Positions 8,514-18,173 are shown, counted from the first letter of the stretch. The stretch is DNA of 64,000 nt from Roseivirga sp. (GCA_018402485.1 JAGYIY010000001.1:62001-126000); one strand, 5' to 3'. A program made the numbers and translations. Notes: generated by a model not told the origin, from the letters alone.

Positions 8514-10958
8514 ATGATAAATTATCGAAGAATTGCATTACTCACATTACTTACCGTCTTGTGTTGGGCTCTAAAGGCTCAGAAAACCATCTCGGAAATG
8601 ACTGAAAATATGGACAAACGAGAAGGTTTTTTCACCTACTATTGGGATAAATCCGAAGGCAAGGTATGGCTCGAAGTTGACCGTTTAGATTCTGAATTTC
8701 TACATGTTAATGCCTTAGCTGCCGGAATCGGTTCAAACGACATCGGACTTGATAGAGGTCAGTTAGGCGGTACTCAAGTGGTAGAATTCAGAAAAGTAGG
8801 CCCAAAAATCTTATTGGTGCAACCTAACTACCGATATCGTGCGGTTTCAGACAACCCAGATGAAGTGCGAGCGGTTAAAGAGGCTTTTGCTGAATCGGTC
8901 TTGCAAGGCTTTAAAGTGGCTGCCGAAGAAGGTGGGAAGTATTTGATTGACCTAACGCCCATGTTACTTTCCGATGCACATGGTGTGGCAGATCGTCTCA
9001 ACGGTTCACGCCAAGGCTCTCTCAGACTAGATGCCTCGCGTTCTGCTATTTACGTGCCCATGCTCAAAAATTTTCCTAAAAATTCCGAATTTGAAGCGAC
9101 CATAACTTTCTCTGGCAATGTGCAAGGCGGTTATTTAAGGAGTGTTACGCCTTCCTCTGGTGCGGTAACGGTTCGCATGCATCATTCGTTTATAGCATTA
9201 CCTGATGATGGTTATGAAAAAAGAAAAGGAGACCCACGTTCGGGCTACGGTAACATCAGTTATTTAGACTACGCCACCCCGATTGCAGACCCTATTGTCA
9301 AGCAGTTTACTCGCAGACATCGTTTAGAAAAGAAAAACCCTAAAGCTAAGGTAAGCGAACCTATAGAACCTATTCGATACTATGTGGATCGTGGAGCTCC
9401 CGAACCCATTAAATCTGCCCTGATTGAAGGTGCACGCTGGTGGAACCAAGCCTTTGAAGCAGCAGGCTATCGCAATGCTTTTTTGGTAGAGGAAATGCCG
9501 GAGGGTGCAGACCCCTTGGATGTACGCTATAATGTCATTCAGTGGGTACACCGTTCTACCCGAGGTTGGTCTTATGGTTCATCTGTCACAGATCCACGAA
9601 CAGGCGAAATCATCAAAGGCCATGTTAGCCTAGGATCTCTCCGAGTGAGACAAGATTTTTTAATTGCCCAAGGTTTGTTAACGCCTTATGAGAACGGAAC
9701 CACACCAGACCCACGTTTACTTGAGATGGCCATTGCACGCTTGCGACAATTGTCGGCCCATGAAGTTGGCCATACCATAGGTTTGATGCATAATTACGCT
9801 TCGAGTTATAACGATCGTGCCAGTGTAATGGACTATCCGCATCCACTCATTACGCTCAATAATGGAGAAGTATCCTTAGAAAATGCCTATGCTGTTGGTA
9901 TTGGAGAATGGGACAAAGCTGCCATCACTTGGGGCTATCAAGATTTCCCTTCCAATGTAGATGAAGACGAAGCCTTGGATGAATTAATCAATGAGCAAAT
10001 CGAAAACAAATTGTATTTTCTGACCGATTCCGACTCCCGACCTTTAGGCAGCGCCCACCCTTTTGCCCACTTGTGGGATAATGGGAAAAGTGCATCAGCC
10101 GAATTGTATCGTTTGATGGAGATTCGAGAAGTTGTGTTGAATAATTTTTCAGAGAAAAATATTCCTGAAGGCGCTCCATTGGCCACAATAGAAGAAGTGC
10201 TTGTTCCAATGTACATGTTACACCGTTATCAATTGGAGGGTGCTGTAAAGGCCATAGCAGGAACTACCTATTTTTATAAAGTCCGTGGGGATGCACAACC
10301 ATTACCCGTGGCTGTTCCTGTGAGCGAACAAAAAGAAGCCCTGGCAGCTTTGTTGAATGTAGTTCAACCCGAGCAGCTGGCCATTCCGAATACTATTTTA
10401 GAAATCATTCCTCCCCGCCCTCCGGGCTTTGGAAGATCCAGAGAGACCTTCAATGGCCGAACAGGAGTAACTTTTGATCCTATAGCTCCGGGAGAAACGT
10501 TGGCTGGAGCTGTATTTAGTTACATTTTCCATCCACAAAGAGCAACCAGATTGGTGCAGCAAAAGGCTTTAGACCCTAAGCAAATGGGACTTTTAGATGT
10601 GGTGCGAGAAATTCGTGAAAATATTTTTACAGGTACAACCGCCAATGGCTACCATGAAGAATTGAAACGTGCTACCGAAAAGCAGTTTGTCAATGCTTTG
10701 ATGGGGCTTTATAAAAGCGGAAGTGCATCTCCTCAAGCGCGCGCTGAGGCGGGTTGGGCCCTACAAGAATTACAAAAATCCATTGAACCGCTGTCCCGAA
10801 CCGGCCAACCGAACAGACAAGCTCATTACGCCTTTATGACACAAAGTATTGAGCGTTTTATGGAAAACCCGGGAGAATTAGATATTCAACAAGCCTTGTC
10901 TCCACCAGCCGGATCACCCATCGGCACGGATATGATGCGTTGGTGCACTTTTGAATAA
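8514..10958 (+). CDS. Secreted zinc-dependent metalloprotease (DUF5117/DUF4953 type)
   Basis: 814 residues with a signal peptide (about residues 1-22, ending LKAQ). The zincin motif HEVGHTIGLMH starts at His416, with ligands His416, His420 and His426 and catalytic Glu417, followed by a Met-turn candidate in SVMDYPHP. The large N-terminal region (DUF5117) and the C-terminal region resemble the Bacteroidota family annotated with DUF5118-DUF5117-DUF4953. It probably acts in the periplasm or outside the cell on peptides. It is divergent from the S9 peptidase and closed by a strong terminator. Confidence 0.9.
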   Translation: MINYRRIALLTLLTVLCWALKAQKTISEMTENMDKREGFFTYYWDKSEGKVWLEVDRLDSEFLHVNALAAGIGSNDIGLDRGQLGGTQVVEFRKVGPKILLVQPNYRYRAVSDNPDEVRAVKEAFAESVLQGFKVAAEEGGKYLIDLTPMLLSDAHGVADRLNGSRQGSLRLDASRSAIYVPMLKNFPKNSEFEATITFSGNVQGGYLRSVTPSSGAVTVRMHHSFIALPDDGYEKRKGDPRSGYGNISYLDYATPIADPIVKQFTRRHRLEKKNPKAKVSEPIEPIRYYVDRGAPEPIKSALIEGARWWNQAFEAAGYRNAFLVEEMPEGADPLDVRYNVIQWVHRSTRGWSYGSSVTDPRTGEIIKGHVSLGSLRVRQDFLIAQGLLTPYENGTTPDPRLLEMAIARLRQLSAHEVGHTIGLMHNYASSYNDRASVMDYPHPLITLNNGEVSLENAYAVGIGEWDKAAITWGYQDFPSNVDEDEALDELINEQIENKLYFLTDSDSRPLGSAHPFAHLWDNGKSASAELYRLMEIREVVLNNFSEKNIPEGAPLATIEEVLVPMYMLHRYQLEGAVKAIAGTTYFYKVRGDAQPLPVAVPVSEQKEALAALLNVVQPEQLAIPNTILEIIPPRPPGFGRSRETFNGRTGVTFDPIAPGETLAGAVFSYIFHPQRATRLVQQKALDPKQMGLLDVVREIRENIFTGTTANGYHEELKRATEKQFVNALMGLYKSGSASPQARAEAGWALQELQKSIEPLSRTGQPNRQAHYAFMTQSIERFMENPGELDIQQALSPPAGSPIGTDMMRWCTFE

Positions 10959-10962
10959 TGGT

Positions 10963-11009
10963 ATCATGCTTTCTTCGAATGCATATTCGGAGAAAGCATG
11001 ATTTTTTTT
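10963..11009 (+). terminator. Strong Rho-independent terminator after the metalloprotease
   Basis: ATCATGCTTTCT (10963-10974) pairs with AGAAAGCATGAT (10991-11002). After one T-G wobble, CGAAT pairs with ATTCG, giving an 18-pair stem with a GCAT loop and a run of eight T. It isolates the peptidase gene from the PqiA-like gene. Confidence 0.9.
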
Positions 11010-11058
11010 ATGTTTACATTCTGCGGAATTCATCGTCTAACCCGCACAAACTAATGTT

Positions 11059-11577
11059 ATGAGTACACGAAATTTAATTGGTTTTATCCTCATTATTGTT
11101 TCACTGATTTGTCTTTATCCGGGCTTGACCCTGCCCATTCTCAACATACATGTTGGAACTAAAATCCCACTCATTGGTGAAATTGAACTTTACGATCGTA
11201 CGCAGAGTATCATCAGTGGCATTCAACTTTTGTACGAGTTTGACAATGCACTCGTGGCCTCACTGATTCTTTTATTTTCGGTGATGGTTCCTCTCCTCAA
11301 AGCCGTTCTGTTGCTGCTTGTGCTTTTGTTAAAAAAATGGAGATTCCGAACTTCCATTTACAACTTTGTAGCCTTAATCGGTAAATGGTCTATGGCCGAT
11401 GTTTTCATCGTGGGTGTATTTATCATGTACCTTTCCACTTCGACAGAAGAAAATATTTCTTCCAGCATCAAAGACGGCTTTTATTACTTTACAGCCTACT
11501 GTGTCATCTCCATTTTGAGTATTCAGTTCATCGACCTGAGCGATATCCGTAAAAAGCCCGGGCAATTTGTTGACTAG
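11059..11577 (+). CDS. PqiA-like (paraquat-inducible protein A) membrane protein
   Basis: 172 residues with four predicted membrane segments: near residues 5-25, 60-95 (probably two helices, rich in Leu), 110-125 and 140-155. The N-terminal LYPGLTLPILNI and central GKWSMADVFIVGVF match the repeated PqiA domain, which in Enterobacteria belongs to an envelope lipid-transport system with MCE proteins. Only one PqiA domain is present and no MCE gene is nearby, so the role here is open. Confidence 0.8.
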   Translation: MSTRNLIGFILIIVSLICLYPGLTLPILNIHVGTKIPLIGEIELYDRTQSIISGIQLLYEFDNALVASLILLFSVMVPLLKAVLLLLVLLLKKWRFRTSIYNFVALIGKWSMADVFIVGVFIMYLSTSTEENISSSIKDGFYYFTAYCVISILSIQFIDLSDIRKKPGQFVD

Positions 11578-11677
11578 TTCGCTAGGTAATTCTGTCTGTC
11601 ACGCGATATTTACTGCAACGGCACAAATTTTAGCTGGAATAATTGGCTAATTTAGGGCAAATCAAAAGTTTATCTTT

Positions 11678-13273
11678 ATGGAGATCATCGATGCAGTTCA
11701 ATCCTTTTTATCCAGCCTTCCTTGGTGGGTTTACCTTTTGGCAGTAATTCTCATAATTGCCGCATTAGACGTCTTTCAAAAGAAACACACCATCAAGCAC
11801 AACTTTCCGGTGGTTGGCCATTTGCGCTATATGTTAGAAAAGATTGGCCCCGAACTCCGCCAATATATCGTAGCCAATAACCGCGAAGAATTACCCTTTA
11901 ATAGAAGCCAGCGGTCATGGGTTTATGCCTCTTCTAAAAAACAAAACAACTATCAGGGCTTCGGAACTGATCAAGATCAATTTGCTACCAACCATGTTTT
12001 CATCAACCCCAGCATGTTTCCCTACGCCATGCCGGCTGATCATCCAAACAGAAAAGAACCACGGCTGATTCCTTCTGCTAAAATCATGGGGGTTTATAAC
12101 CAAAGAAAGAAACCTTATCGACCAAAGTCTATTGTAAATATCTCTGCCATGAGTTTCGGTTCCCTTTCTGCCAATGCCATTGAGGCGCTCAATCGAGGTG
12201 CTTATATAGCTGAATGCTACCACAATACAGGAGAGGGCGGATACTCCCCCTATCATCAAAAAGGGGCAGATACCATGCTACAGATTGGAACGGCCTATTT
12301 TGGGGTACGAGACCTAGATGGTAATTTTCAATTAGATAAGCTGGTGGAAATGGTGGAAAAGCACCCGGCCATTAAATGCATTGAAATTAAACTTTCTCAA
12401 GGGGCTAAACCAGGCAAAGGCGGTGTGCTTCCGGCCTCAAAAATCACCAAAGAAATTGCCGAAATTCGCGCTATCCCTATGCATCAAGATGTGGTGTCGC
12501 CTGCCAATCACACAGCCTTTACCAATGTTGCTGAAATGTTAGCATTCATTGAAAAAGTGGCTGAGGCCACCGGTCTACCGGTGGGCATCAAATCGGCCGT
12601 AGGCAAAATGGAGCTTTGGGAAGAATTGGCCAATCGCATGGTTCAAACCAACAAAGGACCTGACTTTATTACCATAGATGGTGGAGAAGGTGGAACTGGT
12701 GCAGCTCCTCCTTCCTTTGCCAATCATGTTTCCCTACCTTTTATCTATGCCTTTACCAATGTGTACAAACTATTTGCAGAAAAGCAGCTCACAGACCGAT
12801 TGCTCTTTATAGCTTCCGGAAAATTGGGCTTTCCCAGTAGTGCATTAATGGCTTTCGCCTTGGGTGCAGACATCATACATGTGGCCAGAGAAGCCATGCT
12901 TTCTATTGGTTGTATTCAAGCGCAAAGTTGCCACACAAATACATGTCCTGCCGGTATAGCCACACAGAACAAATGGTTGGCAGCAGGCATCGACCCAAAA
13001 CTCAAATCCTTACGTTTCAATAGCTATGTACAAACCTTGCGTAAAGAAATTTTGGAAATCACCCATGCCTGTGGCTATGAACACCCGGCTCAAATGACCA
13101 TGTCGGATGTGGATTTGACCTTGGGGGATCACAATCAAACCACCACCCTAAGTGAGATTTACAAGTATGAAAAAACACCCGTACCTTTCGAAGGCATGGA
13201 AGCGCTATTCAATTGTGTTTACCTTGGTGGAAAGAAAAAAGAATCGTCCATTGAAGAACTGTTAGCTATTTAA
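11678..13273 (+). CDS. FMN-binding glutamate synthase family protein
   Basis: 531 residues. Residues about 15-32 form one membrane segment (WWVYLLAVILIIAAL). The rest is the FMN-binding TIM barrel of glutamate synthase, with ISAMSFGSLS, GEGGYSPYH, IKLSQGAKPGKGG, DGGEGGTGAAP and a Cys-rich 3Fe-4S motif CIQAQSCHTNTCPAG. The glutaminase domain of GltB is absent, so ammonia transfer from glutamine is not expected; related proteins are called archaeal-type or orphan glutamate synthases, and their substrate is uncertain. The membrane anchor suggests electron transfer at the membrane. Confidence 0.87.
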   Translation: MEIIDAVQSFLSSLPWWVYLLAVILIIAALDVFQKKHTIKHNFPVVGHLRYMLEKIGPELRQYIVANNREELPFNRSQRSWVYASSKKQNNYQGFGTDQDQFATNHVFINPSMFPYAMPADHPNRKEPRLIPSAKIMGVYNQRKKPYRPKSIVNISAMSFGSLSANAIEALNRGAYIAECYHNTGEGGYSPYHQKGADTMLQIGTAYFGVRDLDGNFQLDKLVEMVEKHPAIKCIEIKLSQGAKPGKGGVLPASKITKEIAEIRAIPMHQDVVSPANHTAFTNVAEMLAFIEKVAEATGLPVGIKSAVGKMELWEELANRMVQTNKGPDFITIDGGEGGTGAAPPSFANHVSLPFIYAFTNVYKLFAEKQLTDRLLFIASGKLGFPSSALMAFALGADIIHVAREAMLSIGCIQAQSCHTNTCPAGIATQNKWLAAGIDPKLKSLRFNSYVQTLRKEILEITHACGYEHPAQMTMSDVDLTLGDHNQTTTLSEIYKYEKTPVPFEGMEALFNCVYLGGKKKESSIEELLAI

Positions 13274-13442
13274 TAGCTAGGTTTCCAATAGGGTCCAAAC
13301 GCAACATAGACATGGAAAGTGAACACTTGATTTTACTTAAGCAATAACTACCCCCTAATTATCAATTACTTGAAGAGAAGAATGAAGCATTTGAAACTTC
13401 TTTTGCTATGGCACAATATCTTTAAATGAATAGTTCTTCCTG

Positions 13443-15122
13443 CTATTGCCTTCGCTCCTCTTCCATTTCTTTGAGTTTTCTACGCAAGATTTTACCCACA
13501 TTAGACTTGGGCAATTCATCCACAAACTCAATATGCTTAGGTCTTTTGTATCCTGTCATTTCTTCGTGGCAAAAGTCTTTGATCTCTTGGGCTGTTAAGC
13601 TAGGGTCTGATTTCACAATAAAGGCCTTTACACTTTCGGTAGATTTGTCATCAGGAACACCAATTACCGCCACTTCCAGTACCTTTTCATGGTCTGCAAT
13701 GACATTTTCCACTTCGTTGGGGTACACATTAAAACCCGAAACGTTGATCATATCCTTTTTGCGATCCACGATCTTGAAAAAGCCACTGGGTTCCATAAAT
13801 CCAATATCACCGGTACGGAACCAGCCTGCCTCAAAAAACACCCCTGTATTGTCTTTTTTCCAATAGCCACTCATAACCTGCGGCCCCTTGATACATATTT
13901 CGCCTACTTCGCCTACTTTCTGTTGCTCGCCTTCTTCATTGAAAATCGCCATGTGCGTGGAAGGTACGGGTAAACCAATGGTGCCCATTTTTTGCTTGCC
14001 GTCCAATGGATTGCAGCTCGCTACCGGTGAAGTTTCACTTAGTCCATAGCCTTCCACCAAGGCAGAACCTGTCACTTTCTGCCATTTTTTGGCCACAAAA
14101 TCTTGCACCGCCATCCCTCCGCCAATGGCGCCCTTCAAATGTGTCCAATCCACCTCGTGAATATTGGGCTGACTTAGCAATCCATTGAAAAGGGTGTTGA
14201 CTCCTGTAAACAAGGTGAATTTGTGCTTTTTCAATTCCTTTACGAAGCCCGGCATGTCCCTGGGGTTGGTAATGAGAATGTTTTTGGCTCCAATGCTCAT
14301 CATAAATGTACCATTGACATTAAGGGCAAAAATGTGATACAAAGGAATGGCGGTTATCATGACCTCTGTTTGATTTGCCTGCAAGTAAGGACGGAACCAC
14401 TCGGTAATGATGGCCGTGTGAGCGACAATATTTTTATGCGATAGTATGGCTCCCTTGGATACGCCTGTTGTTCCGCCGGTATATTGAAGAAAGGCTGTAT
14501 CATCGGCACTGATTTCAGGTGCGAAGTAGCTTTTTTGAGCCCCAATTTTCAAGGTCTTTTTAAAGGAAACGGCCTTGGGTATTTTGTAGGCAGGCACCAT
14601 TTTCTTGATATGCTTCACCACAAAGTTCACGATTCCCCCTTTCAGACCGCCCAACATATCGCCCAACTCAGTAATGATGACATGTTCCACATCAACAGAT
14701 TTCAGGGTTTGCTCCAGGCTGTAGGCAAAGTTGGCCACAATGACCACCGCCTTGATTTCCGCATCAATAAACTGATGCTCCATCTCCCGATGTGTGTACA
14801 AGGGGTTGGTGTTGACCACAATACACCCTGCCTTCAAAGCTCCGATTAAAGCTATGGGGTATTGCAAGCAATTGGGCATTTGCAAGGCAATACGGTCTCC
14901 TTTGGCAATACCCAAATGCTGTAAATAAGCAGCAAATTGAGTAGATAATTCATCAATCTCGGCATAGGAAAGCGCTTTCCCCATGTTTTCGAAAGCAGGC
15001 TGGTCTGCGTACTTTTGGCAGGCTGTTTTGTACAGCTCAACTAAATTTTTTGCTAATTGATCTTCCTGAATTTCTGCAGGAATTCCATTGGGGTACTGAG
15101 CGATCCAAGGTGCTTTGTTCAT
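13443..15122 (-). CDS. fadD: Long-chain fatty-acid--CoA ligase (AMP-binding)
   Basis: 559 residues of the ANL superfamily; activates fatty acids with ATP and CoA. The P-loop is YTGGTTGVSKGA, the A5 motif is EGYGLSETSP, the A7/A8 region is GWFRTGDIGFM...DRKKDMINVSGFNVYP, and the C-terminal catalytic lysine is in KSNVGKILRRKLK. The length and motifs fit long-chain acyl-CoA synthetases of the FadD type. Together with etfAB and the enoyl-CoA hydratase elsewhere in the window, it suggests beta-oxidation capacity. Confidence 0.9.
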   Translation of the reverse strand: MNKAPWIAQYPNGIPAEIQEDQLAKNLVELYKTACQKYADQPAFENMGKALSYAEIDELSTQFAAYLQHLGIAKGDRIALQMPNCLQYPIALIGALKAGCIVVNTNPLYTHREMEHQFIDAEIKAVVIVANFAYSLEQTLKSVDVEHVIITELGDMLGGLKGGIVNFVVKHIKKMVPAYKIPKAVSFKKTLKIGAQKSYFAPEISADDTAFLQYTGGTTGVSKGAILSHKNIVAHTAIITEWFRPYLQANQTEVMITAIPLYHIFALNVNGTFMMSIGAKNILITNPRDMPGFVKELKKHKFTLFTGVNTLFNGLLSQPNIHEVDWTHLKGAIGGGMAVQDFVAKKWQKVTGSALVEGYGLSETSPVASCNPLDGKQKMGTIGLPVPSTHMAIFNEEGEQQKVGEVGEICIKGPQVMSGYWKKDNTGVFFEAGWFRTGDIGFMEPSGFFKIVDRKKDMINVSGFNVYPNEVENVIADHEKVLEVAVIGVPDDKSTESVKAFIVKSDPSLTAQEIKDFCHEEMTGYKRPKHIEFVDELPKSNVGKILRRKLKEMEEERRQ

Positions 15123-15144
15123 GGGGTTTCGTTTTTGGCTTTTT

Positions 15145-15152
15145 CAAATATA
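15145..15152 (-). promoter_or_regulatory. -7 promoter element of the acyl-CoA ligase gene
   Basis: TATATTTG on the minus strand, an exact TAnnTTTG. A TTTG lies upstream at a spacing of 15 bases, shorter than usual. Predicted leader is about 16 bases. Confidence 0.45.
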
Positions 15153-15215
15153 AAAGAAAAGGCCTTTCAAACGATTGCAAGACCAAAAATTTATAAAAAA
15201 CTCAGATGGAAGGCC

Positions 15216-16460
15216 CTAAAATTGCGCTTTCGCCCTTTTTTTAGCCCGTTCTTTTTTTGTCAGCTTTTGCAAGAAATACAGGGCGACCAAAAGCAGCACC
15301 ATAGGCACTAGGGTGTAAGTAAAGGCTTTATCGGCTCCTAATTCTTTAAACAGAACACCAATCATACGAGAGCCCAAGGTGCCTCCTAGCGAAGAAAAAA
15401 TAATGATGAGACCTGACATGGGGCTGTGTAAGCTTTGCGGTAAAGCTGAGAGCACGGCAGAATTCAGCAAAGGATAGATGGGTGCAATAAACAGCCCGAC
15501 GATTGGGAAAGCATATCCAATCAGCGGCACATCCGCCAAGGTTTCAACTGCACCTATATCGGCATTCACCGCTTGGGGAAGAACAAATAACACGATCGCC
15601 ATGGCACCTACGATGCAGATGACCAATACTGTTACCCACGAATACTTTTTGGCCAATTGCCCTCCAATGATTCTTCCTACCCCTAAGGAAATGGCCAAAA
15701 TACTGGCCATCATAATGGCCACATTCTCGGGTAAATTCAAAACTTTATTATTGAAGGTTGGAAGCCACGTCATAATACCTTGCTCAATCATCACAAACAG
15801 TAAGGCAGAAACCACAAAAATAAGCACCAACACTTTAGCCAATAAGCGTATCATAACCATAAAGTCATCCAGTAAGTTTGTGCCGGGCACCTCGTAGTTT
15901 TTATCGAACTTGGCCCTGCTCAACAACAGCATGGCTACAATGACCAAACCTGCCAGTAACCAATAGACATTCAACCAAGCATCTGGGCGGCCCTCTACGT
16001 TAAAGGCCGGAAAAAGAAAATAGGCCAAGGCAATACCGAACATAAAAAACCCTTCGATATTACTCATCAGGCTATTGTGTTCGCTTTGCCCATCTGTTAC
16101 TAGACCAATGGCTGAGTAAACAGCAACTTTTATGACCCCAAAACTAGCCCCAACCAATGCAAATAAGAGTTTAGCCGTAACAAATGAATTACCAAAATAC
16201 ATGGTCAAACAGGCAACCGCTACCAAAGCCAAAGCAGCCATCATGCCACGCTTATAGCCTATACGGGGTAAAAAGGAGGCGATTAAGAATGAGGCAATCA
16301 TGATGGAAATATCTTTGAATGCCTCCAAGCTGCTTGCCTGCACTTCGTCTACACCATACACATTCTGAGATTTGAGAATAACAATTCCCACAGAGTTGAG
16401 TAGGATGGCAAAAACAAAATAATTGATATAGAGAGAAAACTTTACAGATTGCTTGTTCAT
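15216..16460 (-). CDS. Major facilitator superfamily transporter
   Basis: 414 residues with about 12 hydrophobic segments, for example residues 8-28, 48-65 and 75-90, and a central cytoplasmic loop rich in charge (SRAKFDKNYEVPG). The first inter-helix loop has RIGYKRGMM, the MFS motif A. The substrate cannot be read from the sequence; the profile resembles sugar or nucleoside MFS proteins of Bacteroidota. It is separated from the acyl-CoA ligase by 93 bp on the same strand, so co-transcription is uncertain. GGTTAA/TTAACC (16471-16493) just upstream could be an operator. Confidence 0.8.
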   Translation of the reverse strand: MNKQSVKFSLYINYFVFAILLNSVGIVILKSQNVYGVDEVQASSLEAFKDISIMIASFLIASFLPRIGYKRGMMAALALVAVACLTMYFGNSFVTAKLLFALVGASFGVIKVAVYSAIGLVTDGQSEHNSLMSNIEGFFMFGIALAYFLFPAFNVEGRPDAWLNVYWLLAGLVIVAMLLLSRAKFDKNYEVPGTNLLDDFMVMIRLLAKVLVLIFVVSALLFVMIEQGIMTWLPTFNNKVLNLPENVAIMMASILAISLGVGRIIGGQLAKKYSWVTVLVICIVGAMAIVLFVLPQAVNADIGAVETLADVPLIGYAFPIVGLFIAPIYPLLNSAVLSALPQSLHSPMSGLIIIFSSLGGTLGSRMIGVLFKELGADKAFTYTLVPMVLLLVALYFLQKLTKKERAKKRAKAQF

Positions 16461-17014
16461 GGCTGAAAATGGTTAAACAGGCGGAAGTTAACCAATTCTT
16501 CTTCATTTTGATTTGCATCGAAGAAATTATGGTGTCTCATTCTTTGGCAAGGCCACGCATTTTATCCAAAACCTCATTGGCCTCCTCTACTTAAGCCTCT
16601 TTTGTCTCCCACATGGATTTCATCAAATATTCCAGCAGTTGGTCTACTTTTTTTTGAAAATTTCTAGCCCTCGCAGAATAATCGTTACATCCCGATCCCC
16701 ACGGTCATTTTATTCACTTTCCCTTCCGCAAAACCCTTGGTTCTAAACGATCTACAAATTTGAGAAGCATTAGCCAAAAACCCATCATTTTTTTTTAGCG
16801 ATACTATTGATTAGAATACTTTTATTTGAATTATATAACGCTTTCCATTGCTTAATATCCTTCTCAATACTCATTTTCTAAATTATTATTTTGAGCTTCA
16901 CATACTTGAATTTACATCAATATGGTAAAGAACAATCTCTACAAAAATTCGAGAAAAACCTTAACCGCAAAATTGGTTACAAAAAATAGTTAACTTCAAG
17001 ATTAAACCTTTGCC
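16461..17014. other. Gene-poor interval of 554 bp
   Basis: This is the only interval longer than 300 bp without an intact gene. From the MFS start side it contains a short inverted repeat GGTTAA-11-TTAACC (16471-16493), a possible decayed minus-strand gene (16537-16709), and an AT-rich stretch (16760-17014) leading into the sigma-factor gene. I find no perfect promoter, tRNA or terminator in the AT-rich part. Confidence 0.6.
16537..16709 (-). pseudogene. Possible decayed gene for a small charged helical protein
   Basis: Minus-strand frames give protein-like text broken by one shift and two stops. DRDVTIILRGLEIFKKK in one frame passes, at a run of eight A (complement of 16648-16655), into KVDQLLEYLMKSMWETKEA, then a TAA (16591-16593), then VEEANEVLDKMRGLAKE and a TGA (16537-16539). 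The composition is typical of a coiled coil. The family is not recognised. The plus strand over the same bases is open for 77 codons, but its product is hydrophobic and unlike any family I know. Chance remains possible. Confidence 0.3.
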
Positions 17015-17587
17015 ATGCTCACGGTATCTAACGCGAAACAAGAAATTTTGCAAGAAGAAGAAATTCTAAGGCTTTATAAAAATGAATTGACACGCCAGGA
17101 AGGTTTTCGGTATTTGGTCAAGAGCTATCAAGAACGCATATATTGGCACGTTCGAAAAATTGTCATTAACCATGAAGATGCAGATGATGTAACCCAAGAA
17201 ACCTTCATTAAGGTATTCAAAAACCTAGATGGTTTCAACGGTACTTCAAAATTATTTACTTGGATGTATCGCATTGCCACCAATGAAGCCCTTACGCACT
17301 TAAAGAAAAATAAAAAGCATCTAGGTTTAGACATAGATGATGTTTATGTTCATTTATCGGAGTTCATTACCCAGGGCAAAAACATCAGTGGGGAGGAGAT
17401 TGAACTAAAACTTCAAAAAGCAATTCTAAAATTACCACATAAACAAAGATTGGTCTTCAACATGAAGTACTTTGACCACCTCAAATATGAGGAGATGGCA
17501 GAAATTACAGAAACTAGTATTGGCTCTTTGAAAGCAAGCTACCACTTAGCAGTTAAAAAAATAGAACGAGAATTAACGGAGGATTAA
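17015..17587 (+). CDS. RNA polymerase ECF-type sigma-70 factor
   Basis: 190 residues. Region 2 covers about residues 27-95 (DADDVTQETFIKVFKNLDGF and WMYRIATNEALTHLKK); region 4 covers about 130-185 (LPHKQRLVFNMKYFDHL, then the helix-turn-helix EEMAEITETSIGSLKASYHLA). There is no region 1.1 or 3, as in extracytoplasmic-function factors. It is followed after 31 bp by a one-pass membrane protein and a periplasmic sensor-like protein, so it is probably held inactive by the membrane protein and released by an envelope signal. Confidence 0.9.
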   Translation: MLTVSNAKQEILQEEEILRLYKNELTRQEGFRYLVKSYQERIYWHVRKIVINHEDADDVTQETFIKVFKNLDGFNGTSKLFTWMYRIATNEALTHLKKNKKHLGLDIDDVYVHLSEFITQGKNISGEEIELKLQKAILKLPHKQRLVFNMKYFDHLKYEEMAEITETSIGSLKASYHLAVKKIERELTED

Positions 17588-17618
17588 ACCTTATGCCTTT
17601 TAAATCATCAAAAGAACC

Positions 17619-18170
17619 ATGAGCCCGAAAAAAAGAAATATCGACCTTTCTAAACATAAGGAGTTAAAGCGAAATGCTTTCACTGTTCCCGATGGCTATT
17701 TTGAGCAACTGACCCAAGATATTCTCTCGAAAACCGGGCAAGAGCATACTTCATTCATTCTAAAAGCCGGACAAAGATCACCTTTCCAAGTACCTGAAGG
17801 TTATTTCGTTCAACTCGAACAGGAGATACTCGCCAAGACAACCCAAAAAGAAACGCGAGTGGTTCCCATGGTTCAAAGGACTTGGTTTCAATGGACGGCA
17901 GTGGCAGCCTCTTTATTGTTGGTCACCCTATTTTATTTCAACCGTCAAAATTACAATTCATTGGGAATGAATGAATTAGCGAACATCAGTGAAAGCGAGA
18001 TCCTTGAATATTTAAACCCCAATCAGACTTTTTTTGAAGAGTACATTTGGAGTCACGAATCTGCGGACGCTATTTTGAACGAAATGATTGAAGAAGAACT
18101 CTCTGCCCATGCAGAAGTACTCTCAAGACATACCGAATTGAATTACGAATTTGAATACTTTGATTACTAG
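17619..18170 (+). CDS. Candidate anti-sigma membrane protein with two VPxGYF repeats
   Basis: 183 residues. The cytoplasmic part carries two near-identical repeats, FTVPDGYFEQLTQDILSK (residues 21-38) and FQVPEGYFVQLEQEILAK (56-73). A single membrane segment follows at about 92-107 and then an acidic periplasmic tail of about 75 residues ending in FEYFDY. It lacks a zinc anti-sigma HxxxCxxC motif. Position between an ECF sigma factor and a sensor-like protein suggests it is the anti-sigma factor; this is inferred from context. The repeats may be the sigma-binding elements. Confidence 0.7.
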   Translation: MSPKKRNIDLSKHKELKRNAFTVPDGYFEQLTQDILSKTGQEHTSFILKAGQRSPFQVPEGYFVQLEQEILAKTTQKETRVVPMVQRTWFQWTAVAASLLLVTLFYFNRQNYNSLGMNELANISESEILEYLNPNQTFFEEYIWSHESADAILNEMIEEELSAHAEVLSRHTELNYEFEYFDY

Positions 18171-18173
18171 ATC

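Noticed and set aside
13317-13328. AAGTG-AA-CACTT palindrome after the glutamate-synthase-like gene
   Set aside because: Only five-base arms and no T run; not enough to call a terminator or operator.
16513-16746. Open plus-strand frame of 77 codons
   Set aside because: The product is hydrophobic, has no family features and lies antisense to more protein-like minus-strand text; kept only as part of the possible decayed gene.
16922-16993. Short plus-strand frame (23 residues, basic) before the sigma gene
   Set aside because: Too short, no conserved features and no ribosome site; likely chance in AT-rich DNA.
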